Positions 11,690 through 24,292 of a stretch of DNA of 64,000 nucleotides are shown piece by piece. The position numbers and the translations under genes were made by a program. The notes beneath the pieces are model-generated. The model worked only from the letters and a program-made list of their open reading frames with translations, was not told the origin of the DNA and ran no database searches. The DNA is taken from NCBI RefSeq assembly GCF_963576615.1, contig NC_088708.1, positions 29,581,191 through 29,645,190 on the forward strand. Direction: 5' to 3'. This stretch comes from Watersipora subatra. Taxonomy: Eukaryota; Bryozoa; Gymnolaemata; Cheilostomatida; Watersiporidae. Numbering within the stretch: position 1 is the stretch's first letter; every line of letters begins with the position of its first letter.

Positions 11690-13820
11690 TAGATTCACCT
11701 TCCCTTTCCAAAAGCATCTAGTAAAAATAAATCTTGATTTCAATGTTCTTATATTGTTGTAGTACAACTAGTGTGGATAAAGGGTTTACTCTCAACACCT
11801 GTTGTAACTAAGCAAGCTGCTATATGACCTAGTTTATAAGGTAGCTAGATTTTTCAGTTAAAATGTGAGTATAATGCAGATCTTGCAATGAAACTGATGT
11901 GGGGCTAACAGTAACTGAGAACACTGAGAAACAAAAGCTTTTATGATTTATGTATACAAACTAAAGAAGTTACTGAATTTGCCCAACATTATTGGAGACA
12001 CGCTAATATAAACCTAGGTTCCAGCCTAACTTTGCTAGAATTTTTGTGCAGGTTAGAATATGAATGAGAGTGTTTGCATTTACAAAATTCCAACTTACTC
12101 CTTAATCTTTTTGCAAGGATAATATTTAGATCATTTTCTAGTTTATTTAATATATAGTGGCTATGGAACTAGTAGAAATTTTTTTCTATAAGAGATTATT
12201 TGACTGAATTGCTATGAGGTGTAGCCATATTTAATCTATTACTGCAGCATTCTAAACTTTAACCACTAAACGGACTACTACTTTTTTATTCATTAAGGAT
12301 ATAAATTCCAATAGAAAAAATTATTTACGTTACAATCTTTACATGAGCATTTAACAACTACAGTGACGAAATCCTGGGTTAGATTGCAATGCAATTAATG
12401 TCAACATTTATGTAAATGAGAACACAGACAGTATGTATACAAGAACAAGAAAATAAAGAAGAATAGAGTGAAACTACAATTAATGTACATTTTATACTTG
12501 ACACTTTTAAATACAATGCTTATAGTCTGTTACTAAGGTAAGTATGTTAATGCTTGTTGTTATCAAATAGACTATAGTTAATGGGCCACAGAAAAAACAC
12601 TACAAATATTTGCCTTTTTATAAAATTGAAACAGTATGATAAATAGGTAAAATCTAATAAACCTACCTATGTTTCTTAGCTACATAACATAGAGGGGAGG
12701 TTAGCACATGGGGGAGGGGAGAGTCAAAACATAGCAGTAAAAAAAATTAGTATATTAGCTACTTTTCTTTGCAAACACCACATTAGCGCAAAGAAAATTG
12801 TGAAATACAAACAAACTCTCTTAAAAAAAGGAAGCTTTTGAGAAAAGTCATTATGAATAAGCCTGAAAGTTAATATCATTTAATGTCTATATCCATTGCA
12901 TTGACAGCAGCTATTCGCACAAAGAGCCCCAGAGAGCACTGAAACATCTACCACTATGGTTACATGAACAGATGCGAATGCAAGACCAAGAAAAACAAAA
13001 ATCACCTACATGCAATAGAAACATTTCACAGCAATGATGCTTTGTTTAGTTGGACAGCAGTCGAGTACTTGCGCAAAATATGCTATTATCAGATTATTAT
13101 CAATACACTAGTACTATTCATCAATAATGTAGACTTGTTCAAGAACTTGAGAAAAATAGGCAGAAGATCTGACATAATGGAGCTTCTTGTTAGAAAATTG
13201 TTGTTATGGCTCTCACTGAGAGAACAAGATGTATTGCAAGTCTTGAACACAAAACAACATGAGAAATTTAAAGTTCGTAGGAAAGTGACTATAAAAAATG
13301 AAGTTGTTAGCTAGGTTTTAGGGTATACAAAAATTATTTTATTAAGCTAAGGAATTGATAAACAGACTAATGCTCAACTAAAGTGAATAAGCATATTTTT
13401 ATATCAGTACTGAACTGTGCAAACCCTCTGATGGCGATAGCTTTGCATTTCATTTTTGCCTACTAAACAAAACATGTTAACCCAATCATGTTGTAATTGT
13501 GTGCTGCTGTTCCCACCGTCAATGCTGTGAAATTAAATACTGCTAATTGTTATTTGTTCTCCAACTAGCAAAAAGTTTTGAAGTTCAAACAAATAATATA
13601 TTCAATTAGCATTTGTTTGACAAATTAATGTTGTTAAAGCTTCAAGACAAAAACTTATACAGCCAAAACATAAGAACCAATGATTGGGTGAATGACAGAG
13701 CTTGTTTAAAGGAAACCCGTTGCCTAAACATATAAAACAAAAAACCTTTATTGTGCATGTATGAAATTCAGTAGTATTTTAACGATCAAATATTACACCT
13801 TGGGGAAGTACTATTGACAG
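11690..13820. other. Intergenic DNA with one unrecognised ORF
   Basis: Upstream of TXNDC17. A plus-strand ORF of 116 codons (12964-13314) has fairly balanced composition (it contains NNVDLFKNLRKIGRRSDIME) but matches nothing I know. The DNA just upstream in another frame also looks weakly coding, so this may be a decayed mobile-element fragment. The rest shows nothing recognisable. Confidence 0.35.
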
Positions 13821-13992
13821 ACCTGTCAACCCAAGAGTGGGGCAATGCGTGAGATTTGGTTTTGGGGCAATTGATGTATCAATGATAGTATATATGAAAT
13901 TGTGGAAATTAGGGCAAAAATCTCACGCATTTCCATTTTTTCTTTGGGGTGATTGCGTGAGTCTCACGCCCGATGCGTGAGAGTTGGCAGGT
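13821..13992. mobile_element. Short MITE-like element, 172 bp
   Basis: Ten-base inverted termini (ACCTGTCAAC at left; ACCTGCCAAC at right, read inward). Inside are further inverted GCGTGAGA/TCTCACGC pairs. It has no coding capacity. A target duplication was not clear. CTGCCAACTCTCACGC termini are, from memory, seen in many animal genomes. Confidence 0.55.
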
Positions 13993-14393
13993 ATGACCAT
14001 TGATTACTTCAAATCTACGTGTTCTAATAAAGAATACTAGTATCTTAAAGTACAAGAGAAAATGATTTAGCATTGATAATTTGTATGTTGTATCGACACT
14101 GTATAATCGTAAGTATACAAGAAAATTGAGTCAGCGTAAGCTCCGAAGCGTTGAACAGAGAATGTTGCAATATAGCAAAACCTGGGTAACCACACTTTTG
14201 GGCACGGTCATGATTGGTATACACCTGACATAAAACAGCTGTCTTACCTCGTTACCTCGTTACCTCGTAGGATTCTTCACGCTAAACCACCTAGGGATGT
14301 AAGGGGCGTGCCTCAATTAGACCCAAATGGATTTTTGCTTTGTAAAACAATGTTCCAGTAATTGGTTTCATAATTAGAATCTATGAATTAATG
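13993..14393. other. Spacer next to the LINE 3' end
   Basis: Contains a short three-fold repeat of TACCTCGT (about 14246-14270). It probably includes the short 3' tail of the minus-strand LINE close to 14390, but no clear tail repeat was found. Confidence 0.4.
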
Positions 14394-16502
14394 TTACATA
14401 GAGGTCTGCAATTTAAGGTCTTGTATTGTCTTTGGTAAAAAGCTATTGTGGAAAAGTGACCTGTTTGTTTGTAGAGTGATTGGAACTCCGTGTCTTTGAG
14501 ATCTAGTTTGTATAAAGTTTGTTGGTATGGTAATGAGCTTGTCATAAGATTCTGTGAGTGCAGGATGTATATCTTCTTTGCTTAGTACTCTCATAAGTAG
14601 CCTCATTCTTTGTTGTTGTCTTCTTTGTTGTAGTGGGATCACTCCTAGCTTGTCCATAGCCTCGCTTATGCCTCTTGTACCTTTCAGATTTGCAATAAAC
14701 CTGATAGCTTGGTTCTGTACAAGCTCTAAGTCTTTGATCTCACCTTTATTGCTAGGGTCCCAAGCTGCAGCTGCATATTCTAGATGGGGTAGACATAATG
14801 ACCTATAAGCTAAGAGTTTGGCCTTTTGCGGAGCCCGGAAGAGAGCACGTTTGACCATACCAAGCTGCTTTTTAGCAGCGGTAATTTTTGTCTCTATATG
14901 TTTGTTAAACCTTAGGTCATCTTGCAGTGTTACTCCTAGGTAACGGGAGTTGGATACTTGTTCTAAAGCTATTTTGTTCAGCGTATATGTTGGTGTGGGT
15001 TCGTTATTTGTGTTGTTGAATATGAGAATCTTGCTTTTGTTGACATTGAATTCCATTCCCCATCTGGTAGCCCATCTTCCAAGTGCATCTAGGTTTTGTT
15101 GGAAGTTATCGATATCTCCGGTAGTTGATATTTCTTGGTAGAGCAGTGTGTCATCTGCAAAAAGTGAAACTGAGCAAGTTACACACTCAGGAAAGTCGTT
15201 AACGAAGAGCAGAAACAACACTGGGCCAAGTACCGACCCCTGTGGTACTCCCGACGTTACTGGAAAGAAGTTGGACTCTTTGCCATCAAGTACTACGCAC
15301 TGAGATCTATGAAGTAGAAAGTTATGTATCCAACTTATTATGTAGTCATCTATATCTGTTTTTGACAGTTTTTCCATTAAGAGTGCATGCGGTACCCGAT
15401 CAAAGGCTTTTGCAAAGTCAAGGACTGCTGCGTGGACGCTTTTTTGTTGATCAACAGAGGTGAGAATGTCATTAAGGGTTGCACACAGTTGTGTCTCGCA
15501 TGACAGTCCTTGCCGGAACCCATGTTGTCGATTGTGAAGAATCTTGTCTACCTTGGCTAGTAAGTTTCTCAGCACTATGTGTTCAAGGATTTTGCATGGG
15601 ATACTGGTAAGCGATATTGGTCTGTAGTTGCTAACTGTTTCAGTTGTACCTGATTTATGGATTGGTGTTACATTGGCAATTTTCCACTCTTCTGGGAGTA
15701 TTCCTAGTTCGAAAGATTTATTAAATATGGTAGCAAGACAGTCGGATGTTTGCTCTATGTCAATCATCAAGTCTTCTTTACGTATTCCGTCTCGACCAAG
15801 TGCTTTACCCCCCTTCAAGTCCTTGACAAGCTTGATTATTCCACAGATATCTATCTTTGGTGGTGTGAATGCGTTGACAGTACAGTTTTCTGCGAGAGAG
15901 TGGTTTTTATTGAATTGACTGTGGAAGTATGTGTTAAGCATTATCGCACACTTACATGGGTCATCTGTTTGAAAGTTACTTTCATCTCTTAACATAATTT
16001 GATTCTTTGTGTTTTTTATTCCTTTTAGGTGTCTATAGAACGGTTTGCAGTTGCCTTCTGATAGTGGTTTACAGATTCGGTTTGTGACGTAATCTCTTTT
16101 TATCTTTCTAATTGCTGCTTTAGTATCTTTGCGTGCTTTAGTGTATTGTTTTTGGTCAAATGGGTCACCACTGCAACGGAAACGATTGTATAGTTGCCTT
16201 TGTTTGGTGACTAGTTTACGACTCTCTTTGGTGAACCAAACTGGTTCAGTTTTTGGACGGTCCTCGACAGTTTTCTTTGGTACAAAATCATTGATAGCAT
16301 GTTTAAGGGTTCTTGAGAAAAATGTCCACATTTTGTTGACATCATCCATCTCTTTTAGTCTATGTTTGGTATCATTCATAACTAACTCAAACCTGTCAAG
16401 ATCCACTTTACTATAAAGCTTGATGACTTTTGTTGGAAATTGTTTTACTGGTAATGCAGTTTTGATCTCGGCCTTTATAATAAAGTGATCACTAAGACCA
16501 GG
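14394..16502 (-). mobile_element. LINE, 3' part: jockey/CR1-type reverse transcriptase
   Basis: A 670-codon open frame on the minus strand. In order it has a basic N-terminal linker, then RT motifs YRPISLTS, LDFAKAFDRVPH, SGVPQGSVLGPVLF and the catalytic FADD box in SLFADDTLLY, then the C-terminal LEYAAAAWDP/VQNQAIRF region typical of jockey-superfamily elements. It stops at 14394. The frame is intact, so the copy is fairly young. The missing upstream endonuclease part continues at 23289-23562 on the far side of an inserted LTR element: the LINE reading frame is continuous across the insertion when one copy of the 4-base duplication is disregarded. The assignment to the jockey/CR1 group rests on motif style; the exact clade is unsure. 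Confidence 0.93.
16499..16502. repeat. Target-site duplication CAGG, left copy
   Basis: CAGG directly before the left LTR. The matching copy follows the right LTR at 23289-23292. Four to five bases is usual for Ty3/gypsy integration. Confidence 0.85.
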
Positions 16503-17020
16503 TGTACTGGTTTTTGTCTTGGTCTACCAGTGTACCTAATAGCGACCTGATCAGGTCGGCTTACATTAAGCTTGCCGTGCCTATAACTGTATGTGATTAT
16601 AGAAGACCACGTCAACCCTAAGGTCCGTTGTCTGATTAGCTTAGATCGACCTCTCTGGTCGAGCTTAGGTCGACCCAGTCAGGGCACCTTTAGCTGCTGA
16701 CCCCCGTAGTCAACCAGCTGACCGATGATGCCTATACTGGTCGACTATCCGGCATTAATTCTTGCTGACCGCTCAAGCGAGAAATGAAGAGAGAGTGTGT
16801 GTGTGTGTGTATAATTGTATTGACTAGATTACAAAACAACTCCCTCCACTGCGGCTATGCCTTCCTTTATATAGGTTGCAGCTCGCCCATATAAGGGCAT
16901 AATGACTATATATGGTAATAATGACCATATACGGGTTAATGACGCGGGGTTGACTAATAATGTAAGTAAGCATGCACTTGAAATGAGCTGTATAATACGA
17001 GGAGTAACAAATCTGCCACA
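16503..17020 (-). repeat. 3' LTR of the gypsy element
   Basis: 518 bases, near-identical to 22773-23288. Carries a GT microsatellite near 16797-16810. A purine-rich tract (AGGGGCGGCG on the minus strand) lies next to its inner edge. Confidence 0.93.
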
Positions 17021-17151
17021 TACGCCGCCCCTATAGACGGCTATCCGTCTATATAGACATATATAGAAATAATACTAAAAATAAAAAAGAATAGTAATGA
17101 GGTGATAAAATAGAGAAGGAAATGAGTCTAAACCGCTTGTTACTATCACAG

Positions 17152-19050
17152 TTACGGGCTGGCCTCTCGCTGGTCGGCCAGCTTTTCTAAGTATGCGGCC
17201 GTCCTACGCAATTGCTGAGCCTCTAACCTCAACCGGTCAGCGGCTGACATTGACTTCCTTGACATCGAGATTTCCAACCTCTCTGGACGTACACTCACAG
17301 TCCAAACGGAAATCTGAGGCTGGTGTTGACTGAATGATTGGGGCATGGCAGCACATTTTAAACTAGCCGCTGCCGATGATGTAATCGCTCCCGAATTGTT
17401 TAATTGGATACTGTTCAACTCATACTCCCGCAGGTGCGGAGGCAAATTCCTACTCCTCTGAGGCCTGCTAACATTGTCTGGCTGTCGGTGGACAGCTGGC
17501 TCTCTTGCCTCCGCACTTGCTGGAGTGCAGTTTTCTGTATCTCGGCATTGTCCACTGGAAGGCTGGCTCTCTGGGTTGTCAAAAGCTTCCTTAGGAGTTG
17601 TCCCACCGCCACCTTCGGAGTTGTCCTTCCTATTTGCTTTTTCTGCATTTTCAGCTTCTAAGACGGGCTCTGCCTGAGTTTTTCCATTGTTTTTCCTTAC
17701 TCCACGCATGTTAGGCCTTCTACTAGGCTCAAGCAAGACTGGGGCTTTTCCATGATAATTGCTGCAGGGTTCGTAAGCTCTCAACCGGTGTTCAGACTGT
17801 ACAGAACGCTGTCCCCGGCGTTCGATTGTGTACGTGTGATTTGGAAAGCTTTGGATTACCCGGTAAGGCCCAACTCTCTTGGCCGACAACTTGGAGTTCT
17901 CCCCCTTCCGTCGGCGTCTGCGGGTCATCCAGACCAGGTCGCCAGCCTTAAACAGTGGTGGTTCAGTGGTGTCTTCCGCCACGATTTCTAACTGCCTGTG
18001 CCTGAGAAGCTCATGGGCTTGTAAGAGCCGATCTTGGATTGCAATAGCGTACTCATTCGTACTCTGAAAAGATTCCACTGAACTCCCATGTTGGAGTTGG
18101 TCAGGGAGGCGCAACTCCCAACCGAGCATCATGTAATTTGGAGTTTCTTTGGTGGCTGAATGGGGAATCCCCCTCAGTGTTCTCATTAAATGTGGTAACA
18201 CGAGATCCCACTCCTCCTGTCCTCTTCCAGTAAGGAGGGCTCGCAGGGAGTCTCCGAGTATCCTGTTATTTCGTTCGACTATACCGTTACCTTCAGGCCG
18301 GTATGGAGTCGTCCTTGACTTCTCGACTCCCCAAAGTCGACACAGCTCCTGGAATAGGTCGGATTCGAACTGGGCCCCCTGATCAGTATGGATTATTTCT
18401 GGCAATCCGAAATAACTGAAAACCCTTTCCTCCAGCGTACTGGCCACGGTAGGCGCGGTGGCATCTGGGATTGCGATAGCGTCCGACCACCTAGTGAAGT
18501 GGTCGGTCATCACAAGAGCCCAGATGTTTCCTCGGGTGGTTAAGGGTAGGGGGCCGACCAGGTCTACAGCCAATCTCTGCCACGGTCGACCAGCATAGAG
18601 CCTCTGTCTATTGAAGGTTGTTGCACCAGTGCCATGTTTGGCCTGTTGGCATACTTCACAGGACATTTCCGTCCGACGTACGTCACTGGTCATTCCTGGC
18701 CAATACCAGTCCAACTGGACCCTTTTTAGTGTCCGATCTACGCCACTGTGGGCTTGTCTATGTGTCTCCCAGATTAGGTCTTGCCGCACAGGTAAAGGGC
18801 AGACGGCGACTGCTTTGCTTCTACCATTTCCTGGGATTGTCGCTGTCAAGACCCCGTCGGGATCGATCCGTAGCTGTGAAAACATGTTAGCTAGCCTCTT
18901 CAACTCTGGGTCGCCTAGTTGTAAAACTTGGGCATCTATGGGTCTACCAGCCAACACTGCCTGGTAAATTTTCCCGATTGCTGTCTCTGCTCTCTTTTGT
19001 AGCGCAACAATTTCGTCAGCTTTCGTCTGTGCGGAGGGCCGTTTTTCCAT
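17152..19050 (-). pseudogene. gypsy pol: integrase part
   Basis: Fossil integrase region. It shows an HHCC zinc-binding motif (HRQAHSGVDRT, then CEVCQQAK), the DDE core with VDLVGPLP and HTDQGAQFE, and a C-terminal tail with a PYRVIQSF chromodomain-like or GPY-type segment. The order RT then integrase is that of Ty3/gypsy. Confidence 0.9.
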
Positions 19051-19063
19051 AATAGGGGGGGGG

Positions 19064-20917
19064 CTAGCCTAAGCCTTGGTCGACCTTCTTGTTTACACTA
19101 AGGTTGCCCTCCTGGATTGGCCTGGGGCCGGCCTCCTTGTCCCTCCGAGGCCCGCTGTTGGGTCCGACCTGGTCAATCTCCACATCTGCCGGGACGCCCA
19201 CTGCTTGGTTCCTCCATCTCTGGGGTTGTTGGGGCAGAAGTGGCCACTCAATCTCATCCAGATTTCCCGTGGGAACTCGACTTGATGGAATCATCCCCTC
19301 CTGTAATTCCTTACAGATCTCCGAGCGGGGAGGCCCACCATCTCGTCTATCTATTGAGGCACATTGCTTGCAGTCTTCACACTGTTGCCTACTCAGGCCA
19401 TCAGCATTTCCATGCTTCTCTCCCTTTCGGTGCACAATCTTGTATCTGTGTTCCGACAAGCTTTCCAACCACCGGGTTATCTGACAGGAAGGTTCCTTCC
19501 TCCGGTGCAGCCAGACTAGGGAAGCATGGTCGGTCCTGATGACAAACTCTCGACCGTACAAATAGGGCCGGAAATGTTTCACGGCTAACACCACCGCCAG
19601 GAGTTCTCGCCTCGTGACACAGTAGTTCCTCTTCGCAGGGGAGAGCGTCTTGCTGTGATAGGCGATAACTCGCTCCTGTCCTTGTTGGACCTGGGACAAT
19701 ACGGCCCCAGTTTCGACGTTGCTGGCATCTGTGTCAAGGGTGTACTCTAAGGTCAGATCTAGGTAGCCTAGTACAGGGGCATGCGTCAAGAGCCACTTGA
19801 GGTGACTGAAAGCTTCTTGTTCAGGTTGACCCCACTTCCAGGTGGACCCTTCTGCCGTGAGTAGTGTCAAGGGCTTGGCAACCGAAGCGTAGTCGGGCAC
19901 ATATCGGTGGTAGTAACCGGTAGTGTCGAGAAAAGCCCTCAGCTGAGTCACATCGGTTGGCTCCGACCACCTGTGGATCGCTTCCACTTTTTCCGGATCC
20001 GTGGCTACCCCAGTTGAACTCACCACATGTCCGAGGTACTTCACTTTCGTCTGCATGAGGGTACATTTAGATGGTTTTAGTTTCAAGCCGGCTTGTCGAA
20101 GCCTGTCTAGTACTTCTGACAGCCTAGACAGGTGACTCTGGAGGTCGGCTGACATGACTATGATGTCGTCCAGATACAGCAAGAGCGTCTTCCAGTGGAG
20201 CCCTTGCAGCACTCGCTCCATAAGCCTCTGGAACGTGGCAGGGGCCGACGTCAGCCCGAAAGGCAGCACTTTCCATCTCCAAAGCCCACTTCTCGAGATG
20301 AAGGCTGATTTCTCCTGCGCTCCCGGCGACAAGGGTACCTGCCAATAGCCGCTCATCAAATCGAGAGTGCTGAACAACTTGCTGCCTGACAGAGCATCCA
20401 GACTGTCATCGATTCGAGGAAGTGGATATGCGTCCTGTTTAGTGACCGCATTCAACTTCCGATAGTCAATGCACAGTCTCCAGGTTTCATCCTTTTTCCT
20501 GACCAGGACCACAGGAGAGCTTCAAGCTCCATATGCCTGCTCTATCATTCCTTGTTTGGCCAGCTCGGAGACCTGCCGATCTATTTCCGCTTCCTTCTCA
20601 CGGCCAACCCTGTATGGGGTCTGCCGAATGGGTTGAGCATCCGTTATCGTGGGTATCTCATGTTGGACCAAGGTAGTCCGACCCACAATTCCATCCCCTT
20701 TACTGAAGACATCGGCATACTGATCAAGGAGCCTAACTACCTGTTGTCTGTCGTAATCACCCCTACAGTGCACTATAGCTTGGCTATACAGCTCTTTCAC
20801 GTGAGGAGCCACCTTTGGGTCAGGCCGGGTATCCTGGCTTGGTCTCGCTTCCCTTGGCCCTCCCCTCTGTCCAGGGCTGGCCAATTTCAGTTTCATCGAC
20901 TCCTGTGTAGCTGCCAA
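19064..20917 (-). pseudogene. gypsy pol: reverse transcriptase and RNase H part
   Basis: Fossil RT/RNase H region. It shows FSTLDLMSGYWQVPL, FGLTSAPATFQRLME and the catalytic YLDDIIVMS, followed by RNase H with LDTDASNVETGAVL and IRTDHASLVWL. Motif order and spacing are those of Ty3/gypsy pol. Confidence 0.9.
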
Positions 20918-21560
20918 TCACAGTTCCTGACGCTACCTGTACAGGGGAATCTGTCGGGTTCAAACAACGCAGGGCCACTCTTCCCTTCTCATCAGGTAGG
21001 TGGAGGCTGGCAGCCACCATGTACCGATCTCCTGATCCCTCTACCATTCCTAAGGGTTGGGAGGTGTGGGTCGTGAGGCGGCATGTAACCACCATCTCCG
21101 ACCGAGGTTGAAGTGTCATGGTACGGACAACCTGCACCTTGCTCACCAAGGATCGTCCGTCCCGATCTGTGCAGATCAGCTTCTGACCATTCACTACCAA
21201 CGTGGATTCTTGGAAATTCATCTCACAGCATTGGTCTGTCAAGAATGGCATCCCGATGATGGCATCTTCTTTTAGGGGGCATACAAGAAGTGATACAGTC
21301 ACTTGTACACTTCTGACTCGGATGGGTACGGTCAACATGCCATGAAAGTTTAGGCGAGACCCGTCAGCCATCGTACCATAGTCTGTTCTCTCTACCAACT
21401 GAGCCTTCAACCCCGCGGGAAGCCGGTCAAAGACATGACGGCTGAGTAGGTTGGAGGTGCATCCACTGTCTATCAGGAAATGAGCAGGTCGGCCCATAAT
21501 CTTCCCAGGTAAGAAATAGCTACTACTGTACGGTTTCCAAAGGGTGTCCGCAGCCACTCT
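20820..21560 (-). pseudogene. gypsy pol: aspartic protease part
   Basis: Fossil retropepsin-like region. The active-site motif FLIDSGCTSNLLS is visible near its start, followed by a beta-rich domain of usual length. Confidence 0.8.
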
Positions 21561-21811
21561 CTCAGGACCGACCTGCTAAGTCGTCCGACCGGTGTGCTGC
21601 CACCTCTTACGCCGTCTCCTTGTCTGGGGCTTTTCTGTAACCACTGGGTTTGGGATTTGGATTTCCTCTGTTTGCTGCTCAGTTAGTGAGTCAAAGGAGT
21701 TTTGTAGTAGGACTGAGGTCGACCCATGGGGGGTCTGAGGTCGACCTGTCCGACGTGGGGTTTGCCAAGGTGGCTTTCTCTGGTTTGAGGGTCCACAGTC
21801 AGTATGTCCCC

Positions 21812-22744
21812 CTACTGCTGTGGACGATGTCCGTTTCCCTGCTGCTGGTTTCTTGCTGGCTGGGTAGCTGCCATCCGAGGACACTGTCGTCTGACATGTC
21901 CAACTATTCCACATTCCCAACAGCTGGTCGCCCTTCTGATCTGCTGCGGCTCTGGAGTAGTCCGACCTTGGCTTCTGGGTCGGCTACCATTGACCGCCAG
22001 TCCCGTCGTCAAGGTGGTCAGCTCCTTTAGGGCTACAAGGATATCTTCCAACGTAGCCGATTTTGTAGCTTGTGGGAGGTCGACCTGGGCTGCCTTGGGG
22101 TCATCCTCTTCCTCCCCTTCTATAGCCATGATGGTTGACCTTTGGGTCAACCGAGGATTAAATGGCTGAATTTGCAGAAAGTCATTTCCAGCCTGCACTG
22201 CCTCTCCCAAAGTCCGTGCTCCCACCGCTAACAGATGCCTCTGTAGATAGGTGTTGCCCAATGTCAAGGAGAAAGCATCTAATGCCATATTTGCACGATG
22301 GTGCTCAGGGAGATCAGCATAAGCTATATTGGCTAGTCTTTCTATTTCCACAGCATGATCTTGCAAGCTAACCTTGACTTCCTTCTTGAGGTTTAATCGA
22401 CTCCTGGCCTTTCTAACTGTCAGACCAAATTTAGTTCTCAGGGCTGCAAAGATGGCATCCGTAGTTTCTCCCCTGCTACAGCTTTTAGCACCGTCCTTCA
22501 GCACCTCTCTGAGGTGCAGACGTGCTGACCCTGCAGACCATTGATTAGCTTCAGCTACTTCCTGAAACTGACTGATGAACAGTTCAACATCATCACTGCC
22601 ATCAAACTTAGGGGGCTTGAAGTCCCTCTCTGGTCGAGATTGCCGTAAAGCCTCAGTTATGGCGTCAGCCATCCGCCCATACTGATCAGCTTGATGGAGG
22701 TCAGCCTCAGCTGCCTTTCTCCTAGTTGACCGCCTTCCAGGCAT
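21812..22744 (-). pseudogene. gypsy gag with zinc knuckle
   Basis: Fossil gag region that begins just inside the 5' LTR. A capsid-like helical domain (KFDGSDDVELFISQFQEVAE) is followed by a CCHC knuckle CWECGIVGHVRRQC, the usual nucleocapsid mark. Confidence 0.85.
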
Positions 22745-22772
22745 GGTCAGACGATCCCACTGCTGCCACCAG

Positions 22773-23288
22773 TGTACTGGTTTTTGTCTTGGTCTACCAG
22801 TGTACCTAATGGCGACCTGATCAGGTCGGCTTACATTAAGCTTGCCGTGCCTATAACTGTATGTGATTATAGAAGACCACGTCAACCCTAAGGTCCGTTG
22901 TCTGATTAGCTTAGATCGACCTCTCTGGTCGAGCTTAGGTCGACCCAGTCAGGGCACCTTTAGCTGCTGACCCCCGTAGTCAACCAGCTGACCGATGATG
23001 CCTATACTGGTCGACTATCCGGCATTAATTCTTGCTGACCGCTCAAGCGAGAAATGAAGAGAGAGTGTGTGTGTGTGTATAATTGTATTGACTAGATTAC
23101 AAAACAACTCCCTCCACTGCGGCTATGCCTTCCTTTATATAGGTTGCAGCTCGCCCATATAAGGGCATAATGACTATATATGGTAATAATGACCATATAC
23201 GGGTTAATGGCGCGGGGTTGACTAATCATGTAAGTAAGCATGCACTTGAAATGAGCTGTATAATACGAGGAGTAACAAATCTGCCACA
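22773..23288 (-). repeat. 5' LTR of the gypsy element
   Basis: 516 bases, the copy that would be upstream in transcription. The internal region starts with TGGTGGCAGCAGTGGG, a plausible tRNA primer site. The tRNA was not assigned. Confidence 0.93.
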
Positions 23289-23562
23289 CAGGATATATGA
23301 CTTCATGTGACTGGATCATCTCAGGTTGGTTTGTACAGATCAGGTCAAGCGTATTACCATGTATGTGTGTGGGTTGAGTGATGAGCTGGTGAAGATTGTG
23401 CTGAGCTAGTAAGTCTGTGAATTCTCTGCTCATAACACGGTCTTGTGACTGTGGCTTTATAGTGATATTTAGCCAATCAATACCAGGAAGGTTCATATCG
23501 CCAGTTAATATAATGTGGTCATTAGGAAATCTTTGTGAGAGGTCTTCTATTATGTTATTTTA
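23289..23562 (-). mobile_element. LINE, 5'-truncated endonuclease part
   Basis: Minus-strand frame with GDMNLPGIDW and LDLICTNQPEMI, the C-terminal part of an apurinic-type endonuclease domain, belonging to the LINE whose RT lies at 14394-16502. The frame and similarity end abruptly near 23562, so the LINE is 5'-truncated, as is common after target-primed reverse transcription. Confidence 0.88.
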
Positions 23563-24180
23563 CATAGAAGATAGTCTTCACAGGATTGTAGTTTTCATAT
23601 GTAAGACTACTTTGGAAATCTTACATTAGTAAAATTAAACTTTGCAGCCAAAGTAGAATTTTTATTTTTAAAATAAAATTTCGGCTCGAATTTACAAAGG
23701 TAAAAAATAAAGTCCAAGTTGCAGTTAAAAAAACAATATTTTATGTATACATGTACTTTAACGAACTAAAGCCAAACTATACGCGTAATTAGTAGTTTGG
23801 AAAATCATGCAAAATATAAGTAAGGTCAGCGAGTCGTTTTGAAAGCAGGAGCCAACAAATCAAGCTTGTTAAGAAATCTGGTCAAAACAAACTACGTAGT
23901 TTGTCACCCTCACTCTATTAATAAACATTTACAATTAATTTTTTTCTGTAAATGATTTCAATAAACAGCTATAATTCGTTTTAAATTCAATAAATGAAGC
24001 AGGAAATACAATATACAAATGATAGCACGGTAGACATTCTAAATGTCGTTTGTAACCAATTGAATTTTATTTGCTAAATACTGACTGCATTTGCGGGGCG
24101 TTACGTTAAACTAAACTTTTAATGAAATCGCTATGTTGCAAGTCGCCAATCACGCTCCATAACAGGTATTCTTGGTGACT
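23563..24180. other. Spacer upstream of TEKT1
   Basis: AT-rich, no repeat or exon recognised. It should hold the distal promoter of TEKT1. Confidence 0.45.
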
Positions 24181-24292
24181 GTTGCTATGTATTACAAACA
24201 TCGATTTCCTGTGTAATAGCGTAGTTGAACAAAATTAGGTTTCAGCATCTGTAGTGTACTCTAACGAACGGTCACTTAAGAAACAAAAAAAG

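Larger units (their letters stand above)
16503..23288 (-). mobile_element. Ty3/gypsy LTR retrotransposon, young, nested in a LINE
   Basis: A 6.8-kb fossil element on the minus strand with two LTRs that start TG and end CA, bounded by CAGG duplications. Its parts, in transcription order, are 5' LTR, tRNA-type primer site beginning TGG, gag with zinc knuckle, aspartic protease, reverse transcriptase with RNase H, integrase, purine-rich tract and 3' LTR. The element is almost complete in length but broken, with about four breaks in its coding region. By eye the LTRs differ at about three positions plus a microsatellite length change in some 516 bases, so insertion was recent. Its GC content is clearly higher than that of the surrounding host DNA. 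Confidence 0.95.

Noticed and set aside
14554-16416. Plus-strand ORFs opposite the LINE
   Set aside because: Shadows of the minus-strand reverse transcriptase frame with no family match of their own.
24181-24195. X-box near the TEKT1 5' exon (GTTGCTATGTATTAC)
   Set aside because: The first half is close, but the second half lacks the RGYAAC end, so it does not meet the consensus.
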